From positions 1 through 6,993 of the forward strand of contig CAYQAE010000091.1 in NCBI GenBank assembly GCA_964415445.1: 6,993 nt of DNA. Direction: 5' to 3'. The position numbers were made by a program, and so were the translations under genes. Position 1 is the stretch's first letter. Each line of letters opens with the position of its first letter. Source of the stretch: CAYQAE01 sp964415445 [NCBI: uncultured archaeon] (lineage in GTDB: Archaea; CAYQAE01). Positions 1-5,787 of this stretch are shown here, piece by piece. The notes beneath the pieces are model-generated. The model ran no database searches. It was not told the origin of the DNA and saw only the letters and a list, made by a program, of their open reading frames with translations.

Positions 1-60
1 ATTCTTTCAAAGATAAATGGAAAAGATAAAGAAAAAGAAGAAGATAATAATTATCTTTAA
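1..60 (+). CDS. C-terminal end of an unidentified upstream gene (partial)
   Basis: Frame 1 is open from the left edge to a TAA at 58-60 and would encode the last 19 residues of a protein, a very charged tail rich in Lys, Glu and Asp (ILSKINGKDKEKEEDNNYL). The other two + strand frames hit stops within the first 30 bases. The tail ends 10 bp before the stop codon of the convergent zinc-ribbon gene, a normal arrangement for two gene ends. The fragment is too short and too low in complexity to assign a family, and it could be non-coding sequence open by chance. Confidence 0.45.
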   Translation: MLSKINGKDKEKEEDNNYL

Positions 61-70
61 CTTTAATATT

Positions 71-268
71 TTATATGTTAAGATAACTTTTAGTGCTCTT
101 AAGATGCATTTTGTCAGTTATTGCTTCTAGATCTGTTATATAATTGGTCCAACCACAAGCAGGACACTTATACATTTCTTTATTATTCATATAATCTGTT
201 TTTTTATATTCCATCTCTACAAGTTTATGTTTTTTCTTACATCTTATGCAATACATTTTATGAAACAT
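71..268 (-). CDS. small zinc-ribbon protein, function unknown
   Basis: Encodes about 65 residues with two knuckles, CIRC near the N-terminus and CPAC followed by Gly-Trp, separated by 24 residues. This is a compact four-cysteine zinc ribbon, and nothing else fills the protein. It resembles stand-alone archaeal zinc ribbons of the DUF5679 kind (start MYCxxC, end CPxCG), but that is recalled from pattern and not searched. I chose ATG 268 because a GTGAG element at 277-273 lies 4-5 bases upstream, like the GTGA-type sites of neighbouring genes. Starting at GTG 277 would use up that site and give 68 residues; ATG 256 would give 61. The stop TAA is at 73-71. The gene is transcribed away from tyrS and has a TATA-like element at 318-327. 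Such proteins often bind nucleic acid or partner proteins; no specific role can be claimed. Confidence 0.7.
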   Translation of the reverse strand: MFHKMYCIRCKKKHKLVEMEYKKTDYMNNKEMYKCPACGWTNYITDLEAITDKMHLKSTKSYLNI

Positions 269-272
269 AATA

Positions 273-277
273 CTCAC
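273..277 (-). promoter_or_regulatory. ribosome-binding site deciding the zinc-ribbon start
   Basis: On the - strand the bases read GTGAG, followed by TATT and then ATG at 268-266. GTGA matches part of the archaeal GGAGGTGAT consensus and has the spacing seen elsewhere in the window. It argues for ATG 268 over GTG 277, which would lie inside this element. Confidence 0.45.
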
Positions 278-317
278 TTTTTAGACAACCATACAAATTA
301 TGTATTGAAGTATATGC

Positions 318-327
318 AAATATATTG
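318..327 (-). promoter_or_regulatory. candidate TATA box for the zinc-ribbon gene
   Basis: The - strand reads AAACAATATATTTG around this position, an archaeal TATA-like core preceded by an A-rich stretch that could serve as the TFB element. Its centre is about 54 bases upstream of ATG 268, so initiation about 25 bases downstream would leave a leader of roughly 25-30 bases. The whole region is AT-rich, so this is a plausible assignment only. Confidence 0.35.
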
Positions 328-353
328 TTTTTGATATTTAATACTTTCGGTTT

Positions 354-390
354 TTTATTTAAAAAATGTAAATTAGAAATTAATTAATAT
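354..390 (+). promoter_or_regulatory. candidate promoter region of the tyrS-led operon
   Basis: Two TATA-like stretches lie upstream of tyrS: TTTATTTAAAAA at 354-365 and TTAATTAATAT at 380-390. Either could direct initiation about 25 bases downstream, leaving a leader of about 25-55 bases before ATG 438. The sequence cannot choose between them, and the background is AT-rich. The remainder of 278-437 contains no gene or RNA structure that I recognise. Confidence 0.3.
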
Positions 391-437
391 CCCTTATGAT
401 TTTAATTTTATTTTAGTTTGTTTGTTGGGGAATAAAA

Positions 438-1502
438 ATGGATATAGAAGAAAAAATTAGCAAAATAAAGAATAACACAGTTGAAATACTTGTTGAGGGA
501 GATTTAGAAGATTTATTAAAAAATAATGATAAGTTAAATGGATATATCGGTTTTGAACCTTCTGGTAAGGTTCATCTAGGGTGGAAGATATGTGTAAATA
601 AGATAAAAGATTTAATAGATGTTGGCGTGGATATGACCATACTCTTGGCTACATATCATGCTAAAATTAATGATAAATTTTCTGGAGATATTGAAAAAAT
701 TAAAGCATGCGCTAAATACATGCAACATTGTTTTTGGGCTTTAGGGCTTCCAAAAGAAGTAAATTTTGTCTTTGTAGAGAATATTATTTCAGATCTAGAT
801 TATTGGGAAAAAGTTCTTAGAATAGCAAAAAAGCTTTCCCTAGCCCGTGTGAAGAGAGCAATGACTATTATGGGCAGAAATGAAGCTGAGCTAGATACAG
901 ATTTTTCAAAATGTATTTATCCTTGCTTACAAGTTGCTGATATATTTAAATTAGATGCAGACATTTGTTATGGTGGAATAGACCAAAGAAGAGCTCATGT
1001 ATTGGCTAGAGAAGTTGCACCTAAATTAGGATTTAAAAAACCGGTAGCTATACACACTCCACTTCTTATGGGTTTAAAAGGCACTAGTAGGATGGATGTT
1101 GATAAGAAAGATTCTGAAATCGAAGCTAAAATGTCAAAAAGTGATCCTCTATCTTGTATATATATACATGATAGTAAAGGGGAAATTAAAAAGAAAATAA
1201 AGAAAGCTTATTGTCCAGAAGGCGATGTTAAATTAAATCCTATTTTAGATATTGTAAAATATATAATTTTTCCAGAGTTAGGTGAATTTAATATAAAAAG
1301 ACCACCTAAATTTGGTGGAGATATTCATTTTTTCTCATATAAAGAATTAGAAAATGTTTTTTCTAAAAAAGAATTGCATCCTTTGGATCTTAAAATGGCT
1401 GTTGTAGATATTCTAGCGGATATTTTAAAGCCAGTTAGGAATTATTTTGAAAAAAATAAGGAAGTATTGAAATTAGTTGATAAAAATGATATTATAAGGT
1501 AA
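438..1502 (+). CDS. tyrS: tyrosyl-tRNA synthetase, archaeal/eukaryotic type
   Basis: Cytosolic class I aminoacyl-tRNA synthetase that activates tyrosine with ATP and charges tRNA-Tyr. The 354-residue protein has the HIGH-type motif as HLGW at residues 46-49 within PSGKVHLGW, and the second signature KMSKSD at 231-236. Residues matching the tyrosine pocket of the Methanocaldococcus enzyme are in place: Tyr36, then Tyr161, Gln165 and Asp168 in YPCLQVADIF, and Gln183 in GGIDQRRAH. It is some 50 residues longer than the roughly 306-residue Methanocaldococcus form. The extra length is partly an insertion before KMSKS (about 214-230) and partly a longer C-terminal region. The KMSKS form rather than KMSSS fits the longer archaeal variants. 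ATG 438 follows GGGGA at 427-431 with 6 bases between. It is the first gene of the operon, and its TAA at 1500-1502 overlaps the last base of the rio1 ribosome-binding site. Confidence 0.95.
   Translation: MDIEEKISKIKNNTVEILVEGDLEDLLKNNDKLNGYIGFEPSGKVHLGWKICVNKIKDLIDVGVDMTILLATYHAKINDKFSGDIEKIKACAKYMQHCFWALGLPKEVNFVFVENIISDLDYWEKVLRIAKKLSLARVKRAMTIMGRNEAELDTDFSKCIYPCLQVADIFKLDADICYGGIDQRRAHVLAREVAPKLGFKKPVAIHTPLLMGLKGTSRMDVDKKDSEIEAKMSKSDPLSCIYIHDSKGEIKKKIKKAYCPEGDVKLNPILDIVKYIIFPELGEFNIKRPPKFGGDIHFFSYKELENVFSKKELHPLDLKMAVVDILADILKPVRNYFEKNKEVLKLVDKNDIIR
1496..1500 (+). promoter_or_regulatory. ribosome-binding site deciding the rio1 start
   Basis: AAGGT at the very end of tyrS lies 7 bases before ATG 1508. 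An in-frame TTG at 1505 would sit only 4 bases away and is a poorer codon, so ATG 1508 is preferred. The site's last base is the first base of the tyrS stop codon, which suggests translational coupling. Confidence 0.55.
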
Positions 1503-1507
1503 TTTTG

Positions 1508-2275
1508 ATGGTCGATTATTTATCTAAAGTAATTTCAGCAGATAAAAAATTTGATAAGTTTAGATTAAAAATAGAGAAAGATATACAAAGTAGAAAAATA
1601 TATGAAGAAGTTTTTGATGAGGCCACGTTATATACTCTTTATAATCTTTCAAAAAAATTTTTTAGTGCTTTAGGTGGATGTATAAGTTCAGGAAAAGAAG
1701 CAAATATATTTTATGCGCTAGATAAAGATAATAACGAATTGATTCTTAAAATTTACCGTATTTCTACTTCTAATTTTCGTAAAATGGGCTCATATTTGGC
1801 TTTAGATCCAAGATATCCTTATAAAATAAAAAATCGCCGACAAATTATTTATAATTGGGTAAAGCGAGAATATACTAATTTAATAAAAGCGAAAAAAGCA
1901 GGTTGTTCTTCTCCAGATCCAATTGCTTGCAAAAACAATATTTTAATTATGGAATTTATTGGAAGTGGGGGCCAACCTGCACCAAAACTAAAGGATATTC
2001 AATTGAAAAATATAGAAGAGGTTTATTATGATGTTAGTGATAATATGAAAAGATTATATCAAAATAATATAATTCATGCAGATTTAAGTGAATATAATAT
2101 TTTATATGAGAAAAAATGTGTTTTTATCGATTTTTCACAATCTTTAGCTGGAAGTTATGAAAATTTTGATGAATTTCTCCAAAGAGATATTAAAAATATA
2201 GTGAATTTTTTTCAAAAATTAGGTTTTAAGGCTAGCTTTGAAAAATTAAAATCATATATAGTTGGTGAAAATTAA
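1508..2275 (+). CDS. rio1: RIO1-family serine protein kinase/ATPase
   Basis: RIO kinases are atypical protein kinases. In eukaryotes Rio1 works in late cytoplasmic maturation of the small ribosomal subunit, and archaeal homologues are presumed to act on 30S. The 255-residue protein has the RIO signatures in order (numbered from ATG 1508): nucleotide loop SSGKEANIF near 60-68, catalytic Lys in LKIYR near 81, RREY-like RIO helix REYTNL near 120, hinge MEFIGSGG near 148, catalytic loop HADLSEYN near 190-197 with Asp192 and Asn197, and metal-binding Asp in IDFSQSL near 208. The segment after IDFSQSL, where I recall a conserved His-Pro pair in other RIO1 proteins, reads AGSYENFDEFLQRD and lacks it. 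Length is normal for archaeal Rio1. It lies 5 bp after tyrS, and its stop directly abuts the KH gene, which belongs to the same maturation pathway. Confidence 0.92.
   Translation: MVDYLSKVISADKKFDKFRLKIEKDIQSRKIYEEVFDEATLYTLYNLSKKFFSALGGCISSGKEANIFYALDKDNNELILKIYRISTSNFRKMGSYLALDPRYPYKIKNRRQIIYNWVKREYTNLIKAKKAGCSSPDPIACKNNILIMEFIGSGGQPAPKLKDIQLKNIEEVYYDVSDNMKRLYQNNIIHADLSEYNILYEKKCVFIDFSQSLAGSYENFDEFLQRDIKNIVNFFQKLGFKASFEKLKSYIVGEN
2264..2268 (+). promoter_or_regulatory. ribosome-binding site of the KH gene, inside the rio1 end
   Basis: GGTGA is an exact core match to the archaeal Shine-Dalgarno sequence and lies 7 bases before ATG 2276. It is within the last codons of rio1, whose TAA (2273-2275) is immediately followed by the ATG, so translation is probably coupled. 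Confidence 0.65.
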
Positions 2276-2839
2276 ATGGCAACCTGCCTAAGAATACCGC
2301 TAAATAGAGTTGGTGCATTAATAGGTTCACAGGGTAGAGTTAGAAAAAAAATTGAACATATAACTCAGACTTCATTAGATATAGATAGTAAATCAGGAGA
2401 GATCATGATTGAGGAGAGTAATGGTGATTCATTATCTGTCTGGAAAGCTAAAGACATGGTAAAAGCAATAGGTAGGGGCTTTGCTCCAAAAAAAGCATTA
2501 TCTTTGCAAAATAGTAATTATTATTTTTATCTCATTGATTTACATGATTTTTTAGGTCAATCTCCTAAAAAACTAAAACGTATGAAAGGTAGGGTAATTG
2601 GAAAAGAAGGAAAAATGCGTAATTTCATTGAAAAATCAACTAAGACTTATATGTCTGTTTATGGTAAATCTATATCTCTTATAGGTACTCTTGGAGAAAT
2701 TGAAGTTGCTAAAGAAGCAATAAAAATGTTATTGGGTGGAGCTGCTCATAGCACTGTAGTTAATTTTATAAATAGAAAAAAAAGGGATATAGCTAAAAAA
2801 GAAAGTGAATTAAAAAAATTAAATGCAAATAATAGGTGA
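2276..2839 (+). CDS. Dim2/Pno1-like protein with two KH RNA-binding domains
   Basis: The 187-residue protein has two KH domains with intact GxxG loops: GSQG at 17-20 in the first and GKEG at 109-112 in the second (GRVIGKEGKMRNFIE). A linker carries GRGFAP (66-71), and the C-terminal LGGAAHSTVVNFINRKKR is typical of the family. Eukaryotic Pno1/Dim2 binds the 3' end of pre-18S rRNA and works with the Nob1 endonuclease. Archaeal homologues bind 16S rRNA near its 3' end and also associate with initiation factor 2. Its place directly behind rio1 matches that role. Start and stop are fixed by the TAAATG junction with rio1 and by a TGA at 2837-2839 that is part of the top6B ribosome-binding site. 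It ends in a Lys-rich helix. Identification is firm at family level; gene symbols vary between genomes. Confidence 0.92.
   Translation: MATCLRIPLNRVGALIGSQGRVRKKIEHITQTSLDIDSKSGEIMIEESNGDSLSVWKAKDMVKAIGRGFAPKKALSLQNSNYYFYLIDLHDFLGQSPKKLKRMKGRVIGKEGKMRNFIEKSTKTYMSVYGKSISLIGTLGEIEVAKEAIKMLLGGAAHSTVVNFINRKKRDIAKKESELKKLNANNR
2835..2839 (+). promoter_or_regulatory. ribosome-binding site for top6B, overlapping the KH stop codon
   Basis: GGTGA at 2835-2839 contains the TGA stop of the KH gene and lies 5 bases before GTG 2845. An in-frame GTG at 2836 falls inside the motif itself, so it cannot use it. This supports GTG 2845 as the true start. Confidence 0.6.
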
Positions 2840-2844
2840 ATTTT

Positions 2845-4392
2845 GTGGCAGAGGAAACACAAGAGCGTTCAGCTGATGAATTATTTACTGAATTTAAAGC
2901 AATGAGTATAAGCGAATTTTTCAAAAAAAATAAAGCAATGCTAGGTTATACTGGAAAGATTAGATCTCTAACTACAGTTATTCATGAGGGTATAACTAAT
3001 GGTATTGATGCAGCAGAAGAGGCTGGAATATTGCCAGAAATTACAATTTATATTCATGAATTAGGTGAAAATTATTATCGGGTTACTATTGAAGATAATG
3101 CCACCGGAATTCCTGAAAAATTTATCCCTGAAGTATTTGGAAGAATGTTAGCTGGTAGTAAAGCACATAGAAGAATGCAATCTCGTGGACAGCAAGGTAT
3201 AGGTATATCTGGGGCTGTAATGTTTTCACAGCTTACTACCGGACAATACACAGAAGTTTATACTTCAACAGATAGTGATAAAGTTTTGTATGAGAGGGTA
3301 AAGGTAGATGTTCACAAAAATATAGGTAAAACTAAGAGCAAAAAGATTTTAGAAGATGGAAATTGGCGAGGAACTAAGGTAGAATTTGACCTAAAAGAAG
3401 TAGTATATAATCGATCTAAATATGCTCCTTATTATTATGCAAAAATGACTTCTATGGCTAATCCTCATCTTAAATTAACAATAGTTGAACCTGATGGTAA
3501 AAAAACTATTTTTGATAGAGTTACAAAAGAAATTCCTTCTCGTCCAAAAGAGATACCACCACATCCATATGGAGTAACTCCTGATGATATATTATCTTTT
3601 GCAAGATTTACTGATAAGAATAAATTAACTTCATTTTTTACTGATGAATTTTGTAGAATATCTTCGCCTAAAGCAAAAAAGATATGTGAAATATCTGGAC
3701 TCTCTCCTAAATTAAAACCCCAAAAGTTAGAATGGAAAGATGCAGAGGCAATTATCAAAGCTTTTGGTGAAATTAAATTTTATGCACCACCCACAGAAGG
3801 TCTCCAACCTATAGGTCAAGGGGTTTTAGAAGAAGGTGTAAAACAGATACTAGAGCCTGAATTCATAATTGCACTCACTAGAAAACCAACAACTTATAAA
3901 GGAGGTATCCCATTTTTAGTTGAGGTAGCATTGGCTTATGGAGGTCTAGCAGGCGGTGGAGAGAATAAGATGGAAGTTTTAAGATTTGCAAACCGTGCTC
4001 CACTTTTGTTTGAAGCAGGAGCTTGTGCTATTACTGAATCAATTAAGAAGATTGATTGGAAAAGATATGGTATAAAAGATTTAGATAATTCACCAGTTTC
4101 AGTTTTAGTTAATTTAGTTTCATCGCATATCCCCTATATTTCTGCAGGTAAAACTGCAATAGCCGATGAGAAAGAAATAATTAAAGAGATTAGACATGGA
4201 ATCATGGATGCAGGTAGACGTCTTAAACTTCATCTATCGCGAAAAAGAAAGATTTATGAAAAGACTGCCAAAAGAAAAACAGTGCTAAAATATGTAAATG
4301 AAGTTGCAGGTGCGCTTACTAAATTAACAGGTAAAGACCAAAAACAAGTAGAGGGAGCTTTATCTGAGTTAGTTGACAAACGTTTTGCTTGA
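2845..4392 (+). CDS. top6B: DNA topoisomerase VI subunit B (ATPase subunit)
   Basis: Subunit B of the type IIB topoisomerase, which with the cleaving subunit A relaxes and decatenates DNA using ATP. From GTG 2845 it is 515 residues, slightly shorter than the roughly 530-residue Saccharolobus form. The GHKL (Bergerat) ATPase fold comes first (numbered from GTG 2845): N box HEGITNGIDAA near 47-57, G1 box EDNATGIP near 83-90, then MLAGSK and QSRGQQGIGISGAV near 112-125, the G2/lid region. The helix-two-turn-helix and transducer domains follow, with the switch lysine in SAGKTA near 433-438. The G1 box reads DNATG where DNGxG is usual, so the first glycine is alanine. No top6A follows; the next gene is a nucleotidylyltransferase 14 bp on. 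GTG 2845 is chosen over GTG 2836 because of the GGTGA at 2835-2839. Confidence 0.94.
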   Translation: MAEETQERSADELFTEFKAMSISEFFKKNKAMLGYTGKIRSLTTVIHEGITNGIDAAEEAGILPEITIYIHELGENYYRVTIEDNATGIPEKFIPEVFGRMLAGSKAHRRMQSRGQQGIGISGAVMFSQLTTGQYTEVYTSTDSDKVLYERVKVDVHKNIGKTKSKKILEDGNWRGTKVEFDLKEVVYNRSKYAPYYYAKMTSMANPHLKLTIVEPDGKKTIFDRVTKEIPSRPKEIPPHPYGVTPDDILSFARFTDKNKLTSFFTDEFCRISSPKAKKICEISGLSPKLKPQKLEWKDAEAIIKAFGEIKFYAPPTEGLQPIGQGVLEEGVKQILEPEFIIALTRKPTTYKGGIPFLVEVALAYGGLAGGGENKMEVLRFANRAPLLFEAGACAITESIKKIDWKRYGIKDLDNSPVSVLVNLVSSHIPYISAGKTAIADEKEIIKEIRHGIMDAGRRLKLHLSRKRKIYEKTAKRKTVLKYVNEVAGALTKLTGKDQKQVEGALSELVDKRFA

Positions 4393-4396
4393 TGTG

Positions 4397-4400
4397 GGTG
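4397..4400 (+). promoter_or_regulatory. ribosome-binding site supporting the TTG start of the GlmU-like gene
   Basis: GGTG lies 6 bases before TTG 4407. An ATG at 4412 is in another frame and does not yield the conserved N-terminus, while TTG 4407 gives MKCVILGAGFGTRLRPLT directly. Confidence 0.5.
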
Positions 4401-4406
4401 TAGGAT

Positions 4407-5648
4407 TTGAAATGTGTTATTTTAGGTGCTGGATTTGGCACAAGATTGAGACCGCTTACTTTCGATAGATCTAAACTTCTGATTGAGATTGCAGGAAAAC
4501 CTATTATTCAACACTTAATAGATCTTTTTTTAGAATTTAGGATAAAGGACTTTATTTTAGTAGTTGGCCATGACATTGAGGGCTTAAAGAGGTATTTTGA
4601 AAAAAAAGACCAAGATATAAATATTGAATATGTTTTGCAAAATGAAATAGACGGAACAGCTTCTGCAGTTGGGATAGTTGAACCTTTAGTTGAAGATGAA
4701 TTTATAGTAGTAAATGGAGATGTGCTTTTTTCTTCTAAATTTTTAGAGGGTTTGTTAGACAAAAAAGGATTTGCAATGAGTTTATCTGAAGTAGATGATC
4801 CTACACAATATGGAACTGTTGATATATCAAATCATTTAGTTAGAGATATATTTGAGAAAAAACCAAATTCAAAATCAAATCTAGCCAACGTTGGTATTTA
4901 TAAATTTCAAAAGGAAATATTTTCTGCTATAAAAAATACCAAAAAATCTTCTCGCTCAGAATATGAGTTAACTGATTCTCTTAAACTTTTAATAGACCAA
5001 GGTAGTGAAATTGAGGCAAATGTAGTATATAGTTGGTGGTCTGATCTAGGTAGGCCTTGGGATTTGTTGGATGCAAATAAATATTATTTATCTAGGATTT
5101 CTGAATCTAAAATTGAAGGTAAAATTGAAAAAAATGTACATATCGATGGAAATATTATTTTAGGTAAAAATTCTCTAATAAAAAGTGGTTCATATATTGT
5201 AGGTCCGTGTATTTTTGGTGATAATACAAAAATAGGTCCAAATTGTTCAGTTCGTCCATATGCTTTTGTAGGGGATAATTGTAATATTGGAAGTAGCGTA
5301 GATTTAAAAAATTCAATTATTATGGATGATACGAATTTAGCTCACCTAAACTACGTAGGAGATAGTATAATCGGTCGCAATTGTAATTTAGGAGCAGGGG
5401 CTAAAATTGCAAATGTCAGACACGATAAAAAAACAATAAAGATGAAAATTAAAAATAAATTAGTTGATTCAAAGAGAAAAAAATTAGGGGCAGTTTTAGG
5501 GGATAATACTAAAATTGGAATAAATGTATCGATTTATCCTGGTAGAAAAATTGGGCCAGATTCTTTTGTAGATCCTTCGGCAGTAGTTGTAAAAAATATT
5601 GGAGAAGGAAAAAGATATACTTCTGAAGGAAAAATAATAACTATTTAA
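4407..5648 (+). CDS. archaeal GlmU-like sugar-1-phosphate nucleotidylyltransferase with left-handed beta-helix acetyltransferase domain
   Basis: A 413-residue cytosolic enzyme with two domains. Residues 1-230 form the nucleotidylyltransferase fold: GAGFGTRLRPLT at 7-18, Lys23, GTA at 83-85, metal-binding Asp105 in VVNGDVLF, EYELTDSL at 185-192 and WSDLGRPWDLL at 211-221. Residues 235-395 are hexapeptide repeats of a left-handed beta helix. Residues I recall as needed for acetyl transfer in the Sulfurisphaera enzyme ST0452 (His308, Tyr311, Asn331, Lys337, Lys340) fit here as His313, Tyr316, Asn336, Lys342 and Lys345, all shifted by five. This supports a bifunctional enzyme acting on glucosamine- or GlcNAc-1-phosphate to make UDP-GlcNAc; other sugar-1-phosphates may also be used. 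The motif usually written RPKP after PLT reads RSKL, a mild deviation. It starts with TTG, 14 bp after top6B, so it is probably cotranscribed as the last gene. Confidence 0.9.
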   Translation: MKCVILGAGFGTRLRPLTFDRSKLLIEIAGKPIIQHLIDLFLEFRIKDFILVVGHDIEGLKRYFEKKDQDINIEYVLQNEIDGTASAVGIVEPLVEDEFIVVNGDVLFSSKFLEGLLDKKGFAMSLSEVDDPTQYGTVDISNHLVRDIFEKKPNSKSNLANVGIYKFQKEIFSAIKNTKKSSRSEYELTDSLKLLIDQGSEIEANVVYSWWSDLGRPWDLLDANKYYLSRISESKIEGKIEKNVHIDGNIILGKNSLIKSGSYIVGPCIFGDNTKIGPNCSVRPYAFVGDNCNIGSSVDLKNSIIMDDTNLAHLNYVGDSIIGRNCNLGAGAKIANVRHDKKTIKMKIKNKLVDSKRKKLGAVLGDNTKIGINVSIYPGRKIGPDSFVDPSAVVVKNIGEGKRYTSEGKIITI

Positions 5649-5649
5649 T

Positions 5650-5687
5650 TATTTTTTCGAGGCAGTAGGGTAGTTTGGGATTTTTTA
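5650..5687 (+). terminator. probable T-tract terminator of the operon
   Basis: Directly after the TAA of the GlmU-like gene are two runs of six T (5652-5657 and 5681-5686), separated by a G-rich stretch. Archaeal RNA polymerase terminates intrinsically at such oligo-T tracts without needing a hairpin. The position between an operon end and a separate TATA-like element fits termination. Confidence 0.5.
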
Positions 5688-5740
5688 ACTGTTATAGAAT
5701 TTGTTAGGTTTTGGAAAATTGATAACAAAACTTTTCAAGA

Positions 5741-5756
5741 ATAAAAATATTTAAAA
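5741..5756 (+). promoter_or_regulatory. candidate TATA box for the ATPase gene
   Basis: ATAAAAATATTTAAAA contains a TATA-like core (AAATATTTAAA, 5745-5755) about 38 bases before TTG 5788. Initiation about 25 bases downstream of its centre would fall near 5775-5780, inside the inverted-repeat array, leaving a leader of about ten bases. No ribosome-binding site is visible before the TTG, which agrees with a very short leader. Confidence 0.45.
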
Positions 5757-5784
5757 GTCAATTGACTTATAAGTCATGTGACTT
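5755..5784. promoter_or_regulatory. four-half-site palindromic operator upstream of the ATPase gene
   Basis: Half-sites AAGTCA (5755-5760), TGACTT (5763-5768), AAGTCA (5771-5776) and TGACTT (5779-5784) alternate in orientation and begin exactly 8 bp apart. They form two AAGTCA-NN-TGACTT palindromes; the left one (5755-5768) is a perfect 14-bp palindrome. A third perfect 14-bp palindrome is centred between them (5763-5776). The whole 30 bp matches its own reverse complement at 26 positions. It covers the likely transcription start and ends 3 bp before TTG 5788. The layout indicates cooperative binding of two dimers of a repressor or autoregulator; which protein binds is unknown. Confidence 0.7.
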
Positions 5785-5787
5785 AAA

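Noticed and set aside
41-57. 17-bp palindrome with 8-bp arms (AAGATAAT / ATTATCTT) and one central base
   Set aside because: A single-base loop cannot form a useful hairpin, and the sequence is entirely A/T-dominated within a probable coding tail. Coincidence in AT-rich DNA is likely.
1505-1507. TTG as the start of rio1
   Set aside because: It is 4 bases from the AAGGT site, whereas ATG 1508 follows immediately with better spacing and codon.
2836-2838. GTG as the start of top6B
   Set aside because: It lies inside the GGTGA ribosome-binding site; GTG 2845 is correctly spaced from that site.
3465-3758. Open frame of 97 codons on the - strand inside top6B
   Set aside because: It lies antisense within a well-conserved gene, shows no recognisable motif and has no promoter or ribosome-binding site; it is a shadow of the coding strand.
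4412-4414. ATG as the start of the gene after top6B
   Set aside because: It is in a different frame and does not give the conserved GAGFGTRLRPLT N-terminus that TTG 4407 gives.
4508-4762. Open frame of 84 codons on the - strand inside the GlmU-like gene
   Set aside because: Antisense to the conserved nucleotidylyltransferase domain, low-complexity Ser/Lys-rich product, no independent signals.
5688-5740. Possible small RNA or riboswitch between the GlmU-like and ATPase genes
   Set aside because: No stable stem, tRNA-like fold or known riboswitch core could be seen by eye; the stretch is AT-rich spacer between terminator and promoter.
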